In this document: positions 1 to 8,329 of the stretch, piece by piece
Layout of the letters: each line of letters starts with the position of its first letter
Position numbering within the stretch: position 1 is the stretch's first letter
Assembly (NCBI GenBank): GCA_038889235.1
Contig: JAWAHN010000003.1
Location: forward strand, 257,673-321,672
DNA length: 64,000 nucleotides
Source of the DNA: Candidatus Jordarchaeales archaeon
GTDB lineage: Archaea > Asgardarchaeota > Jordiarchaeia > Jordiarchaeales > Freyrarchaeaceae
Reading direction: 5' to 3'
The notes under the pieces: generated by a model
The model's database searches: none
What the model was told of the DNA's origin: nothing
What the model saw: only the letters and a program-made list of their open reading frames with translations
Made by a program: the position numbers and the translations under genes

Positions 1-152
1 AGCTGGTTGACGACGTTCATGTACCTTCCAGAGTGCTCGACGAGGCCATGGACAACGACGACCACAGCCTTGCTCGCCCCATCGGGCTTCCAAACCTGGT
101 AATAAAGCTTGGTTTTATCATACCCCTCGAAAAATCCCTCTTCATGCTTCAC
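1..152 (-). CDS. alpha/beta hydrolase, lysophospholipase/monoglyceride-lipase type (partial, N-terminus only)
   Basis: Only the first 50 codons lie in the window; the gene runs off the left edge. The minus-strand reading starts with GTG at 152, behind a GGAGGAGGG Shine-Dalgarno stretch (about 156-165). A short hydrophobic beta strand (AVVVVVHGLVEHSGRY) carries the HG-x-x-EHSGRY oxyanion-hole signature typical of monoglyceride lipases and PldB-like lysophospholipases. The catalytic Ser, Asp and His would lie outside the window. By family it should hydrolyse ester bonds of acylglycerols or similar substrates in the cytoplasm; the actual substrate cannot be told. An ATG at 145 is out of frame, which supports the GTG start. 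Confidence 0.75.
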   Translation of the reverse strand, partial: MKHEEGFFEGYDKTKLYYQVWKPDGASKAVVVVVHGLVEHSGRYMNVVNQ

Positions 153-528
153 GAAAAACCCTCCTCCGGGTATCCTAAAAGGCAGACTTCTCATAATTAA
201 GAGGGAGCGTCAATTTAAGATTTTTGTTCAAAAACACTTAACCCTTGAAGCCTCCTTTCCCGAAAAAGGGAGAAGGGGCTGCTGGCTTTGCAGTCCCTTA
301 AAACGCCGAGGGCGAATGGTGGAACTGAGGGCGCAAAATTTCAGCCGAACACTTTTCCTAAAACAGGCTAAGCACTTCTCTTAGTTAACGAGAAATTTGC
401 CGGGTAGGCGTTCGCCGTCTCAGATTTAAGACGGTTTTGTAAGTAGTTCTGGTGAACACCTGTTTTCCTTAATTGTTAGCTGAGGGAACTTATATAGCCT
501 TTTTAGTTGGATGGCCCAAGAAAGTAGT
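153..528. other. intergenic, 376 nt
   Basis: Lies upstream of the hydrolase and downstream of the next minus-strand gene. On the minus strand an AT-rich TTAATTATG element at about 193-203, 40-50 nt before the GTG start, could be the hydrolase promoter. No convincing gene or RNA was seen; the open frame across 109-384 on the plus strand has no ribosome site and an implausible composition. Confidence 0.4.
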
Positions 529-1221
529 TTAGACTTTGAAGCACCGGACTATGCACAAAGGCTTTTCGAAAAATGTGACTGTGTAATCCCACTTTTCTCC
601 CGACGCTTTCTCGAAAAGCTTGCAGATGCACGCCGAGAAACCGCACACCATTCTTCCGTCAGCCCTTTTTGAAAGACCCTTTTCTAGGGACATTCGGCAT
701 CCGTCTTGAAGGTAACAGTTCCTGTATGCGAGGTCAACGCTTCCGTCATCGTTTTTCCGATAACCCATTTCAATTGGGGCAATTTTTATTTTAAGCATTA
801 TTTCGCGAGCAGCCGAGATGACGGAGTCAACGTCGAGTCCCACAAGCTGGTTCCCCATTTTATCGATTACGTACTTAGAGATGCCCATGTCCAACATGTG
901 TTCTCCAACGCCTAGAGCTCCTTCCAACTTGTTTACCGTCACGAAGTGGGCCCATATGATTATGTAGTCTGGGCGTATCCTGCCGGACTTCGAAAGCAGG
1001 TAGGCTGCCGCATCATCCAACGTTCTAATCTCCTCAACGGGAGATTCGCCCGTCAGCTTCGTAACAGCCCTTTGAACATACTTAATAACCATGCGAGTTA
1101 AAACATCCCCGTAGATTTTCTCCTCCTCTTTTAAACCACTAACGAACACGTCGAGGAAGGATTTCATATCAGGTAGCTCACTTTCCCCCTTCTCAAGCAT
1201 TATAAAGCCTGATTCCAACAC
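529..1221 (-). CDS. cysteine-containing protein, possibly V4R/methanogen-output-domain related
   Basis: About 230 residues, soluble and with no signal peptide. I do not recognise the family with certainty. The N-terminal half is helical. The C-terminal part has a run of cysteines (NCYLQDGC, then CGFSACICKLF, then CIVRC at the very end) that resembles the C-terminal layout of 4-vinyl-reductase-like (V4R) small-molecule-binding domains. Start choice is open: the frame extends to a TTG at 1233, but the GGAGGTG at 1231-1225 sits inside that extension, so a GTG at 1221 or TTG at 1218 fits better; an ATG at 1200 is also possible. A related-looking, shorter protein is encoded at 26481-26942. It is flanked by AT-rich spacers and appears monocistronic. 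Confidence 0.5.
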   Translation of the reverse strand: MLESGFIMLEKGESELPDMKSFLDVFVSGLKEEEKIYGDVLTRMVIKYVQRAVTKLTGESPVEEIRTLDDAAAYLLSKSGRIRPDYIIIWAHFVTVNKLEGALGVGEHMLDMGISKYVIDKMGNQLVGLDVDSVISAAREIMLKIKIAPIEMGYRKNDDGSVDLAYRNCYLQDGCRMSLEKGLSKRADGRMVCGFSACICKLFEKASGEKWDYTVTFFEKPLCIVRCFKV

Positions 1222-1233
1222 CGGCACCTCCAA

Positions 1234-1595
1234 AAACTATTTTCAGAAAAAAAGAGATATAGTTTTTGCAACGACAAGTTAAACCAATTGTCTAAAAACG
1301 AACATGCTTCACAATAATCACAATTTGAAAATTCCTTTTAAAGAAAAATTCATACATTACGTTATTTTATTCAACAAAACGATAAGTGTAAAGTTTCTTT
1401 TATGAGAAAACGAGTGAGCTTGGCTCTTTACACAAACGGTACACTCTTATTTCCGCATGTTTTTTCATCTGCACAATTTTTCCCATCTATTAGCCTGCTG
1501 AGTCTCTTTGAGAACTAGTAACTGAAATAAGAAACAGTGACTTTAACACACTCAGCATTATGACATTTACAGCATTATAAAAAAGGAGGAGGGGG
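1234..1595. other. intergenic, 362 nt
   Basis: AT-rich spacer between two minus-strand genes. Its right end lies just past the stop of the next gene and reads as a T-run on the minus strand (A-run at 1579-1584), a plausible archaeal oligo-T terminator for that gene. It also serves as leader and promoter region for the cysteine protein. No coding or RNA signal seen. Confidence 0.4.
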
Positions 1596-2153
1596 TTAGT
1601 TAGCCCATGCTATGAGGTATGTGTCGGCGTCATCGAATATTTCTTGTGGAGCGACCCCGTAAGCGTATGTCCATGACCATCCGGGGTTGGCGTCTATGTC
1701 AGGTCCGCCAACAGCTAAGTAAGATGCCCATGCTAGTTCGCTGCAGTAATAGCTGCTTCCGTAGACTTGTTTTGTCACCCATACGACGTCGTATGGTTTA
1801 CCCAGTTGGGCGAGCGCGAAGTTCACGGCGGCTTGCTTGATCGCATTAGACGTTGCGACTCTCAAAATGCATGCTTCATCGTTGTTGTGTATCTCTGTAG
1901 CTGGAGTGAGCTTCACTTCCCACGAGGTTGCCTCAATAGTCCAGCCGTTTCCTATGTATATCATTGTGTGCGTCCAGTAGCCAGGAATAATGTAGTCGAA
2001 TTTGCTTCCTCTAGTCAGTATTATGTCTCCAACCTCTAAAAGGCTTAAGTTCAAGTTGTTCTGTCCATCACCCTTTGTGAGAGCTGCAACATTGGCGGTC
2101 ATCCCAGCCACGGCCAATGCGAAAAACATCGATAGAATCACTAGAAATAGCAA
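1596..2153 (-). CDS. secreted papain-like hydrolase of the YiiX/NlpC-P60 superfamily
   Basis: 185 residues. After an N-terminal hydrophobic segment ending in an Ala-rich stretch (signal peptide), the mature part carries the permuted papain-like layout: GDIILTRG near residue 42, the His motif YWTHTMIYIG near 59-68, and the Cys motif YYCSELAW near 135-142. YiiX-type enzymes act as amidases or peptidases on lipids or cell-wall-like substrates; here it would act outside the cell. The start is odd: the frame begins with TTG at 2153 inside the hydrophobic stretch, while the in-frame codons just upstream read LRRRCSAV, the positive charge a signal peptide should have, yet contain no ATG, GTG or TTG. 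Either a non-standard start or a small indel hides the true N-terminus. Confidence 0.7.
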   Translation of the reverse strand: MLFLVILSMFFALAVAGMTANVAALTKGDGQNNLNLSLLEVGDIILTRGSKFDYIIPGYWTHTMIYIGNGWTIEATSWEVKLTPATEIHNNDEACILRVATSNAIKQAAVNFALAQLGKPYDVVWVTKQVYGSSYYCSELAWASYLAVGGPDIDANPGWSWTYAYGVAPQEIFDDADTYLIAWAN

Positions 2154-2616
2154 GACTGCAGAACATCTCCTCCTCAGGCCACACTCCTCCCAGGTATTTC
2201 TCCGAAACGGTTTATAGTTAACTGCGATGAAACAATTATTTAAATTCTAACATTTATTTTGACTTATATGTCAATTATATGTTTGTAATATTTTATGATC
2301 CATAGTATTAATGTGTATTAATAGTTTGTTTCTTGATGAAGGGTATTTAACGTTGTTGCCTATTTTGATTAGAGGTTGTAATTAGAAGGTTGGTTTGTTT
2401 CAAACAGATGGCGCGTGTTGCAGGTTTCGGCTTTTTGTGTTGTAGAAAGCCGGCTTTGTTAAACTGTTTTTTATGGGGCTGTCTTTAGAACCCTCTTTGA
2501 GCTACTTAGTCACAGCCTAAGAAGTTGTCAAGCTAGTCGTTTAGCTTAATACGATGCAAACTGAAATTTTAAAACAGGCGTGAGTTCAAAAGTAGGCGGC
2601 GTAGTCCTCTCCTAAA
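2154..2616. other. intergenic, 463 nt
   Basis: AT-rich between the papain-like gene and the decayed phosphate-permease genes. The part at 2220-2340 holds several TTTAAAT/TATAT stretches that could be the promoter of the papain-like gene. No gene seen. Confidence 0.3.
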
Positions 2617-2649
2617 CTATGCGGTTTTGTTTTTCCAAAAACTTAGGAA

Positions 2650-3600
2650 CATAGGATGGCGTCGGGTTAGGCGAAAAAGGGTGATGGGTTTTGGTGGAGG
2701 CCACCACTTTTCTCTTTCTTGTGCTTTATGTCTTATGTATATGTGGCTGTTATGGTGAATATTAGGACGAAGAGTAGTAGGGTTAAGGGCTATCCCGTGT
2801 CGTATGCTGAGTGTTTCAGAGGAATAGGGGGTGTGGATTGTCATGTAGTATATGCGTCATGGCTGAGTCAAATACTGTTTTAGGGTAGAAGCCAGTTTGA
2901 ATCGCCGCGGCGGCTGTAAATAGAATCGCTACGGTTTCACCTATTATTCTGCCTATTCCGAGTATAATTCCTGTCGCGATTCCGGGCGAAGCTACGGGTA
3001 TGGTTACTATGGATTGCCATTTAGTGGCGCCCAGTGATAGGCTTGCCTCCCTGAAGGACTTTGGTACGCTAAGTAGAGCTACATTGGTGCTTTTGACTAT
3101 TATTGGAAGAGCCATGAAGCCGAGAACCGACCAGCCGACGACCAGGCTTGGCCCGGCACCCGAGATTGGGTCTGCTCCTATCCTGAGTTCTTTGATGAAG
3201 AGTGAGAGGCCGAAAAGCCCGAAATATTATTGATGGAACCCCAGCTAGATTGTTTATGACTTGGTTGAGAAACTACTTCACTTCTCCTTTGGTAAGGTAC
3301 TCGGTGAAGTATATTTGAGGCCATGACTCCCGGTGGGACGGCTATCGCCATTGCCCCGGTGATCAATGCAAATGTTCCGAAGATCATTGGGGCTATTTCT
3401 CTGGCTCGCATGTTGAGGTACGGGTCGGACAGCAGGAAAGACGGGAAATTGGAGGCGAAAGCATCCCAGCCGTAGTACACTACGACGGCCAGGATTAATG
3501 TGAAGACTGCTAATGCTAGGAGAGTTGGTATCGCTATGAGAACGTTTCCGAGTGAGCTCAGCAGGCTTCCATGGTTTGTGGTTGACGCCTTTTCACCCAA
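2650..3600 (-). pseudogene. pstA: phosphate ABC transporter permease PstA, decayed
   Basis: The reading starts intact at 3600 (TTG) with a first transmembrane segment and the PstA-type IAVPPGVMASN region, then breaks. Joining frames recovers EYLTKGEVK, a stop (TAG), FLNQVINNLAGVPSIIF, a frame change at about 3220, then GLFGLSLFI and a long clean stretch 3115-2816 with the permease signature EASLSLGATKWQS and RIIGET. Near 2818 the frame changes again and the last membrane segment (TLLLFVLIFTITATYT) is interrupted by further stops. At least three frame breaks and three stops make this a pseudogene, not one sequencing error. An intact PstA would pair with PstC to form the membrane channel of the phosphate importer. 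It directly follows a pstC fragment. Confidence 0.8.
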
Positions 3601-3603
3601 TGT

Positions 3604-3925
3604 TTAGGACCTCCTAACCTCCAATTTTGAGAAGCGAAAAATGATGTACTCCGCCGTCGAGTTGATCAGATAAGTCATCACGAAGAGGACGAAGCCTATT
3701 CCGAGCAGAGACTGGTAGTGCATGCTGTTCCATGAGGACTCTCCAACCTCTAGGGCTATGAGGGCCATCATCAAGTAGACGGAACCCAGAAATACCTCTT
3801 TCAAATAGTGGAAAGCTTTCTCCGGGCCGCCGTAAAGCGCGAATTCTAGTGAAATGTCAAGCAGGAGTGAGAGTGTTGCCGTAGTTAGTGGTTTTGGGGC
3901 ATATGGGTTTAAGTGTGGGTTGACT
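3604..3925 (-). pseudogene. pstC: phosphate ABC transporter permease PstC, 3' fragment
   Basis: The 66 residues from 3804 down match the C-terminal end of PstC: two membrane segments with GESSWNSMHYQSLLGIGFVLF, which resembles the GEA.GS.LH.SAL.ALGLVLF pattern of the family, ending in a basic tail. The frame stays open upstream to about 3925 without a credible start, and none of the N-terminal membrane segments, nor the permease EAA loop, can be found. The gene is therefore a remnant whose 5' part is lost. It sits 4 nt before pstA, the usual pstC-pstA order, and no pstS, pstB or phoU is in the window. Confidence 0.7.
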
Positions 3926-3966
3926 GCTTTGTTCTTGGTGGGCGTCTAGTAGCCCGGCTAAGTCAA

Positions 3967-4136
3967 TCTAAAACCCAGTCTGCTCTGGGGCTTCATATCC
4001 CGGTCAGGATGATGAAGCACGGAGAGTGCGGACTAGCAATGGTAGGAAGGTTGCAGCTGTTTTGAGCCTTCAGACGCGGGGAGTTGGCCCCCCCAAAGGA
4101 GCCCTCAAAGGGTTAATCGAGAGGGAAAGGTTATAG
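3967..4136 (+). pseudogene. possible TnpB (IS605/OrfB) C-terminal remnant
   Basis: Joining two frames gives a CGL motif preceded by GE (zinc-ribbon-like, KHGECGL), then RKVAAVLSLQTRGVGPPKGA. This resembles the end of archaeal TnpB proteins, where a C-x-x-CGL knuckle is followed by R-D-V-x-A-x-x-N-L and a short G/P-rich tail. Both the second cysteine pair and the catalytic Asp are missing or degraded, and one frame change is needed. The call is tentative. Confidence 0.25.
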
Positions 4137-4280
4137 GAACGAAAACAACCCACTAAACATACCCACTTAACTTAGAACCCACAAAGATAGCTTTCAAGTT
4201 AAAGGATGCTGGGAGCATAGGGACGACGTTAATAACCCACTTTATGAAACATCCGCTGAGAACAAATGCTCCTCCTCACA

Positions 4281-4367
4281 ATGGACGAAGAATTTAATTT
4301 TGTTGAAAACAACTTCAAAGCAGACAACTTAATTGATCACAGGAGACTTCTGAAGAGACTAAGATGA
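4281..4367 (+). pseudogene. possible IS4/Tn5-type transposase N-terminal scrap
   Basis: A 28-codon reading from ATG to TGA includes ENNFKADNLIDHRRLLKRL, which resembles the conserved N-terminal F-x-x-A-x-L-G-D-x-R-x-x-x-R-L region of IS4/Tn5-like transposases. Nothing downstream continues it, so if real it is only debris. Confidence 0.2.
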
Positions 4368-4745
4368 GTAACAGTACTGAAGTAGTGGAGATTGTGAAAC
4401 GCTTGGTTCGGGAATCGAGTTTAAAGTATAAATAGCGATGGTGTCTTCCCCTCATTAAAGATCCAGCAAATATAGCAGAAGTTTCCTATCGAACACGTAC
4501 ATCATGAGCTTGGATATGGGAAGCATAAGTGGTCTCATGCTTTCGGGATCTTAATTGAAAGTTTCGATTACCATTAACTAGCTTTCTCAATAGTTCCAAC
4601 GACACCACTTATCCTGGTCTTGATCTTTATCTCACATGCTCCTGAAATAGAAGTGAAACGTCTGTAAGACACCACATAACACGTGGCCTCAACGATTGCT
4701 ATAAAAAAGAGGGGAGAAGTTACTTTCTTAGAAAGGTGGTCAATG

Positions 4746-6032
4746 CTATTCTGGTAAGATATGTTTGCTTAAATGTTCCCATAAAAGATCGGTTGCATCA
4801 ATAACGTATGTTTGACGACCTACAGTCCCGATGGTAACGTACTGGTCTCCGCCAGGCCAAACGTGTCCCCCCTCCCATATAACGTAAGCTATCACTTCAA
4901 CACCATTGACTCCTCCACTCCACCGCCATCTGGTAACGCTTGTGGGGTAATGCGTTGCAATAGTGAGGGCGTCTTCACGGGAGACCCTGTAAGGAAGGCA
5001 ATCTAAGTCTAAGTGAGTTGAGGGCCACTTGGTCACTTCAGGCTCTGGATTACATTTATAGTGTTGTGCGAGAAGCTTAGCAGACTCAAGCATCTCTGAG
5101 GCAAAGTCCCACCATGGTGGACCTAAGATTGACTCTTTGGTCCCAGCGAACATGACTATAGTTCTCGGTTTAGGTGGGAACTCGCCACGTTTCAATCGGA
5201 GGTTTAAGAAATCTACGCCTCCGATTAACGGTAGCAATTGCTTAATTCGTTCGTAGGGTGGGGTGGCGCTTACTATTCCGACACCAGCTATCCTGTCTGG
5301 AATGTTGTAAAGCAAGTATGTCGCTAGTACACCACCTCCCGAAACGCCCCACGCGTAAATTCGTCTGGTATCTATGTTAAACTGCAACTTCATTCTATCT
5401 ATGATAGCATTGATGAAGGCAACATCATCCTCAAACCGCATGGTCTCGAAAAGGTTTGGAGCTACAGAGATGAAGCCCTTTCTTTCAGCATATCGGTCAG
5501 AGCGAGTACCAACCCATTGAGCTAAACCGCTACACCATCCTCCGTGTAGGTCGAAAACCAATGGCATGGGTTTGCTACCATCGTACGTGCTAGGGACATA
5601 GTAGTAGTACGTCCGCTCCGCACCATTAACGACTATAGTCTCCTCCTTGTAAGTACCAGGCTGATTGAAGCCTTCCCAGTTTATGCTTATAGGATTGCCG
5701 AACCAACCGGGTCCTGGTTCTACTCTAATGATCGTGTTTACTCGTTGAGGTATTGGAGGATCAAGTTGACGTACATTCTCAGGTAACTCAAAAGTGCCCA
5801 CAGCTACGTAATTTCCAAAGGCGTAGGGGAAATAGTGGTAGGTGGTTTCCCAATGCAGAGTGACAGGTAGTGTTGAACCATCGCTAAGAAGAATTGTAGT
5901 GGTCTTCGGCAAAATCTTTAATACTTCTTCCCAAGGAGTCATGAACGGTACTGTGAATAGTGGCTGAACTGGTGTTACTCCAACGATGTGGATGGGGGAA
6001 GGATAAGCATAGGCAGACTTTCTTTTTTCCAT
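4746..6032 (-). CDS. Ig-like domain plus PHB-depolymerase/feruloyl-esterase-like hydrolase (LpqC type)
   Basis: 428 residues from ATG at 6032, which lies 8 nt behind GGGAGGGGTGA; an upstream GTG at 6083 has no ribosome site. Residues about 15-115 form a bacterial Ig-like module (LPKTTTILLSDGSTLPVTLHW, then FGNYVAVGTFELP). The rest is an alpha/beta hydrolase of the LpqC/PHB-depolymerase group: DLHGGWCSG oxyanion region, the nucleophile elbow WGVSGGG, and the catalytic-His motif EGGHVWPGG. Such enzymes cleave polyester or aromatic ester bonds and are usually exported, but no signal peptide or membrane segment is visible here. The gene stands alone. Confidence 0.75.
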   Translation of the reverse strand: MEKRKSAYAYPSPIHIVGVTPVQPLFTVPFMTPWEEVLKILPKTTTILLSDGSTLPVTLHWETTYHYFPYAFGNYVAVGTFELPENVRQLDPPIPQRVNTIIRVEPGPGWFGNPISINWEGFNQPGTYKEETIVVNGAERTYYYYVPSTYDGSKPMPLVFDLHGGWCSGLAQWVGTRSDRYAERKGFISVAPNLFETMRFEDDVAFINAIIDRMKLQFNIDTRRIYAWGVSGGGVLATYLLYNIPDRIAGVGIVSATPPYERIKQLLPLIGGVDFLNLRLKRGEFPPKPRTIVMFAGTKESILGPPWWDFASEMLESAKLLAQHYKCNPEPEVTKWPSTHLDLDCLPYRVSREDALTIATHYPTSVTRWRWSGGVNGVEVIAYVIWEGGHVWPGGDQYVTIGTVGRQTYVIDATDLLWEHLSKHILPE

Positions 6033-6498
6033 CAATTCACCCCTCCCAATCAACTCCTCCCCAAAATTAAAGAGGGAGGTCACTCACTTTTAAAAATATA
6101 GGTGAGAAAAAGGGTGTTTCATGCGAATTTGTCATTCACCACTATTTAAAATAAGATTTAAGAGGGAAGCGGTAAGTGAGACGTTGTGGAGGTATTTTGT
6201 GTGATTGTTTATGCTTCTTTTGAATTAATCTCCTAGTCAACGCGTGCAAAAATTTAAAATTTGTAAATGAAAGATGACTTAAAAAGCTCGGATGAAAGAT
6301 ATGCTAGCTGGTGTTAAAAACCTTGAAAGTTCATTACATGACGTCGTAGACGAGATGATATAAGAAGCCATAATACAGAAAGCCGAGGGTGCTTTTTTTA
6401 AGTAGTTTACAGCTTTCTTTCCCAAGATTGTTTAACTCGTTACGTGTAAGGCGCGTTTGGAAATGTTTCCAGTTTTTCGACATAGTAAAAAGAAAAGA
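6033..6498. other. intergenic, 466 nt
   Basis: Spacer between the esterase gene and ilvD, both on the minus strand. A plus-strand 23-codon reading (6292-6363) continues after its TAA in the same frame with another 13 sensible codons, and may be a decayed small gene. A T-run at 6392-6398 lies on the plus strand. Nothing firm. Confidence 0.3.
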
Positions 6499-8172
6499 TT
6501 ATAGGAGGTATCCTGCTCCTTCCGATGTCGGCTTAACCATTTTCGAGTACACGCTTAGGACCCCCCTCTTGAATTTTGGTTCGGGTGGCTTCCACTTTTT
6601 CAGCCTGCTTTCAAGCTCTTCCCTTGAAATCTTTACGTCCAACCTGCGCTCGGGTATGTCTATTGATATTACGTCCCCGTCCTTAACTACAGCTATCGGG
6701 CCGCCGCTCATGGCTTCTGGGTCTACGTGTCCTATGCAGGGGCCTCTCGTTGCCCCCGAGAATCTTCCATCTGTGACTAGTGCTACTTTGTCTCCGAGCC
6801 CTGTGCCTATGAGGGCTGCTGTCGGCTTAAGCATCTCGCGCATCCCTGGACCACCGCGCGGCCCCTCATACCTTATGACGACCACCTCTCCGGGGTTGAT
6901 CTCTTTTCCCGTGATCGCTTTCAACGCGTCCTCCTCTGAGTCGAAGACCCTCGCCTCACCCTCGAACCTAAGCATTTTCGGGTCGACCGCGGACTGCTTG
7001 ACCACCGCACCGTTTGGGGCTAGATTCCCCTTTAGTATGGCTATTCCTCCCTCCTTGTGCACCGGGTTGTCCCGCGGCCTTATGACGCTCCTATCGAGCA
7101 CCGCGGCGTCCTTTATGTTCTCTCCAAGAGTTTTCCCTGTGACGGTCAGCACGTCCTTGTGGATGAGCTCGCCAAGCTCTTTCAACACCGCCGGTATACC
7201 CCCCGCATCGTCCAGATCCTGAACAGTGTAAGGACCGCTGGGATCCAGGTCGCACAGGTGCGGTGTCTCCCTGCTAAGCGTGTCAAACAAGTCCAACGTG
7301 AGCTTGATGCCCAGCTGCGACGCTATCGCAGGGAGGTGTAGAACAGTGTTCGTCGAGCCTCCGAGGGCCATGTCAACCCTAATAGCGTTCTCGAACGATT
7401 CATATGTCATGACGTCGCTCGGCTTGATCCCTTCTTCTACGAGCTTCACCGCCCGCATACCGGACTCCTTGGCAGCCCTCAGCCTCCTCGCGTCGACAGC
7501 CGGTATTGTTGCCAAGCCTGGGAGGGCCATTCCAAGTGCTTCAGCCAGGCAGCACATGGTGTTAGCAGTATACATCCCCTGGCATGAGCCACAGCCGGGG
7601 AGAACGCGCTCCGAAAGTGCTCGCGCCCCCCTCTCTAGCTCCTCCGAGGGGAACATCATGCGGAGAAACTGCATTTCTAGGGCCCTCCTCCCCGTCACCT
7701 TCTCCCCCATGAATCTGCCTGGAAGCATGGGTCCGCCGTTAACGAAAATTGCCGGTATGTCTAGGAGAGCCGCAGCCATGAGCATGCCTGGGACTATTTT
7801 GTCGCAGGAGCCTATGAGCACCATGCCGTCGAGCTGGTGAGCGTTAACCATCATCTCTATGGATGCAGCTATGAGGTCCCTGCTTGGGAGGGAGTAGTGC
7901 ATGCCTTCATGCCCCATCGCTATCCCGTCGCATATCGCTATTGTATGGAATTGGAGGGGGGTGCCCCCCGCCATTCTTATTCCGGCCTCCACGGCTTCGG
8001 CGATGAGGTTTAGGTGGACGTGTCCCGGCACGAGGTTCGTCCAACTGTTGACCACGGCTATGAGCGGTCTATCTAGCTCTTCATCTGTGAAGCCGCATGC
8101 TTTCAGCAGGGTTCTCCCCATGTATCCTTCAATGGAGCCGTAAACTTTCCTACTTCTTAACCCGGTAACCAT
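6499..8172 (-). CDS. ilvD: dihydroxy-acid dehydratase
   Basis: 557 residues, the usual family length. IlvD removes water from 2,3-dihydroxy-isovalerate and 2,3-dihydroxy-3-methylvalerate to give the keto acids for valine, leucine and isoleucine. Visible motifs: CDGIAMGHEGM (C81), GSCDKIVPGM (C123), LPGCGSCQGMYTANTM (C197), the ALGGSTNT loop, GPRGGPGMREM, and DGRFSGATRGPCIGH near the C-terminus. The first loop reads NLVPGH, as in the E. coli enzyme, and lacks the cysteine found there in [2Fe-2S] types, which points to an oxygen-sensitive [4Fe-4S] form (inference). ATG at 8172 follows a GAGGGT site; a GTG directly before it at 8175 is an alternative. It stands alone; no other branched-chain genes are nearby. 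Confidence 0.95.
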   Translation of the reverse strand: MVTGLRSRKVYGSIEGYMGRTLLKACGFTDEELDRPLIAVVNSWTNLVPGHVHLNLIAEAVEAGIRMAGGTPLQFHTIAICDGIAMGHEGMHYSLPSRDLIAASIEMMVNAHQLDGMVLIGSCDKIVPGMLMAAALLDIPAIFVNGGPMLPGRFMGEKVTGRRALEMQFLRMMFPSEELERGARALSERVLPGCGSCQGMYTANTMCCLAEALGMALPGLATIPAVDARRLRAAKESGMRAVKLVEEGIKPSDVMTYESFENAIRVDMALGGSTNTVLHLPAIASQLGIKLTLDLFDTLSRETPHLCDLDPSGPYTVQDLDDAGGIPAVLKELGELIHKDVLTVTGKTLGENIKDAAVLDRSVIRPRDNPVHKEGGIAILKGNLAPNGAVVKQSAVDPKMLRFEGEARVFDSEEDALKAITGKEINPGEVVVIRYEGPRGGPGMREMLKPTAALIGTGLGDKVALVTDGRFSGATRGPCIGHVDPEAMSGGPIAVVKDGDVISIDIPERRLDVKISREELESRLKKWKPPEPKFKRGVLSVYSKMVKPTSEGAGYLL

Positions 8173-8329
8173 CACGAGACCCTCTGAGACGCGTTTAATC
8201 AGTTCTACTTAGTTCCGCCGGACAACAAGAATTTTTCGTTTAAGTGTGGTGGGGCTCGTTATGGGTTAAGGTTAATTTGCGGTTGACGGTAAAGGAATTG
8301 TTGGATAAGAGGAAAGGTGGTGATCGGGT

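Larger units (their letters stand above)
3926..4745. other. gene-poor stretch with mobile-element debris
   Basis: No intact gene. The left part holds a possible TnpB tail (3967-4136) and the middle a short reading resembling the start of an IS4/Tn5-type transposase (4281-4367). On the minus strand 4574-4740 is open without an ATG start and could be another gene scrap. Together with the decayed pst genes, this is a zone of gene loss. Confidence 0.4.

Noticed and set aside
109-384. Open plus-strand frame near the left edge
   Set aside because: It lies opposite and upstream of the partial hydrolase, has no ribosome site and an unlikely composition; the minus-strand hydrolase reading at 1-152 is convincing.
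4574-4740. Open minus-strand stretch beside the esterase gene
   Set aside because: Coding-like toward its end (IKIKTRISGVVGTIEKAS) but no start codon with a ribosome site; best left as possible debris.
6292-6363. 23-codon plus-strand reading in the spacer before ilvD
   Set aside because: Coding-like, and continues past its stop, but too short to support as a gene; no ribosome site.
6389-7222. Long plus-strand frame opposite ilvD
   Set aside because: It mirrors ilvD codons; ilvD has all family motifs.
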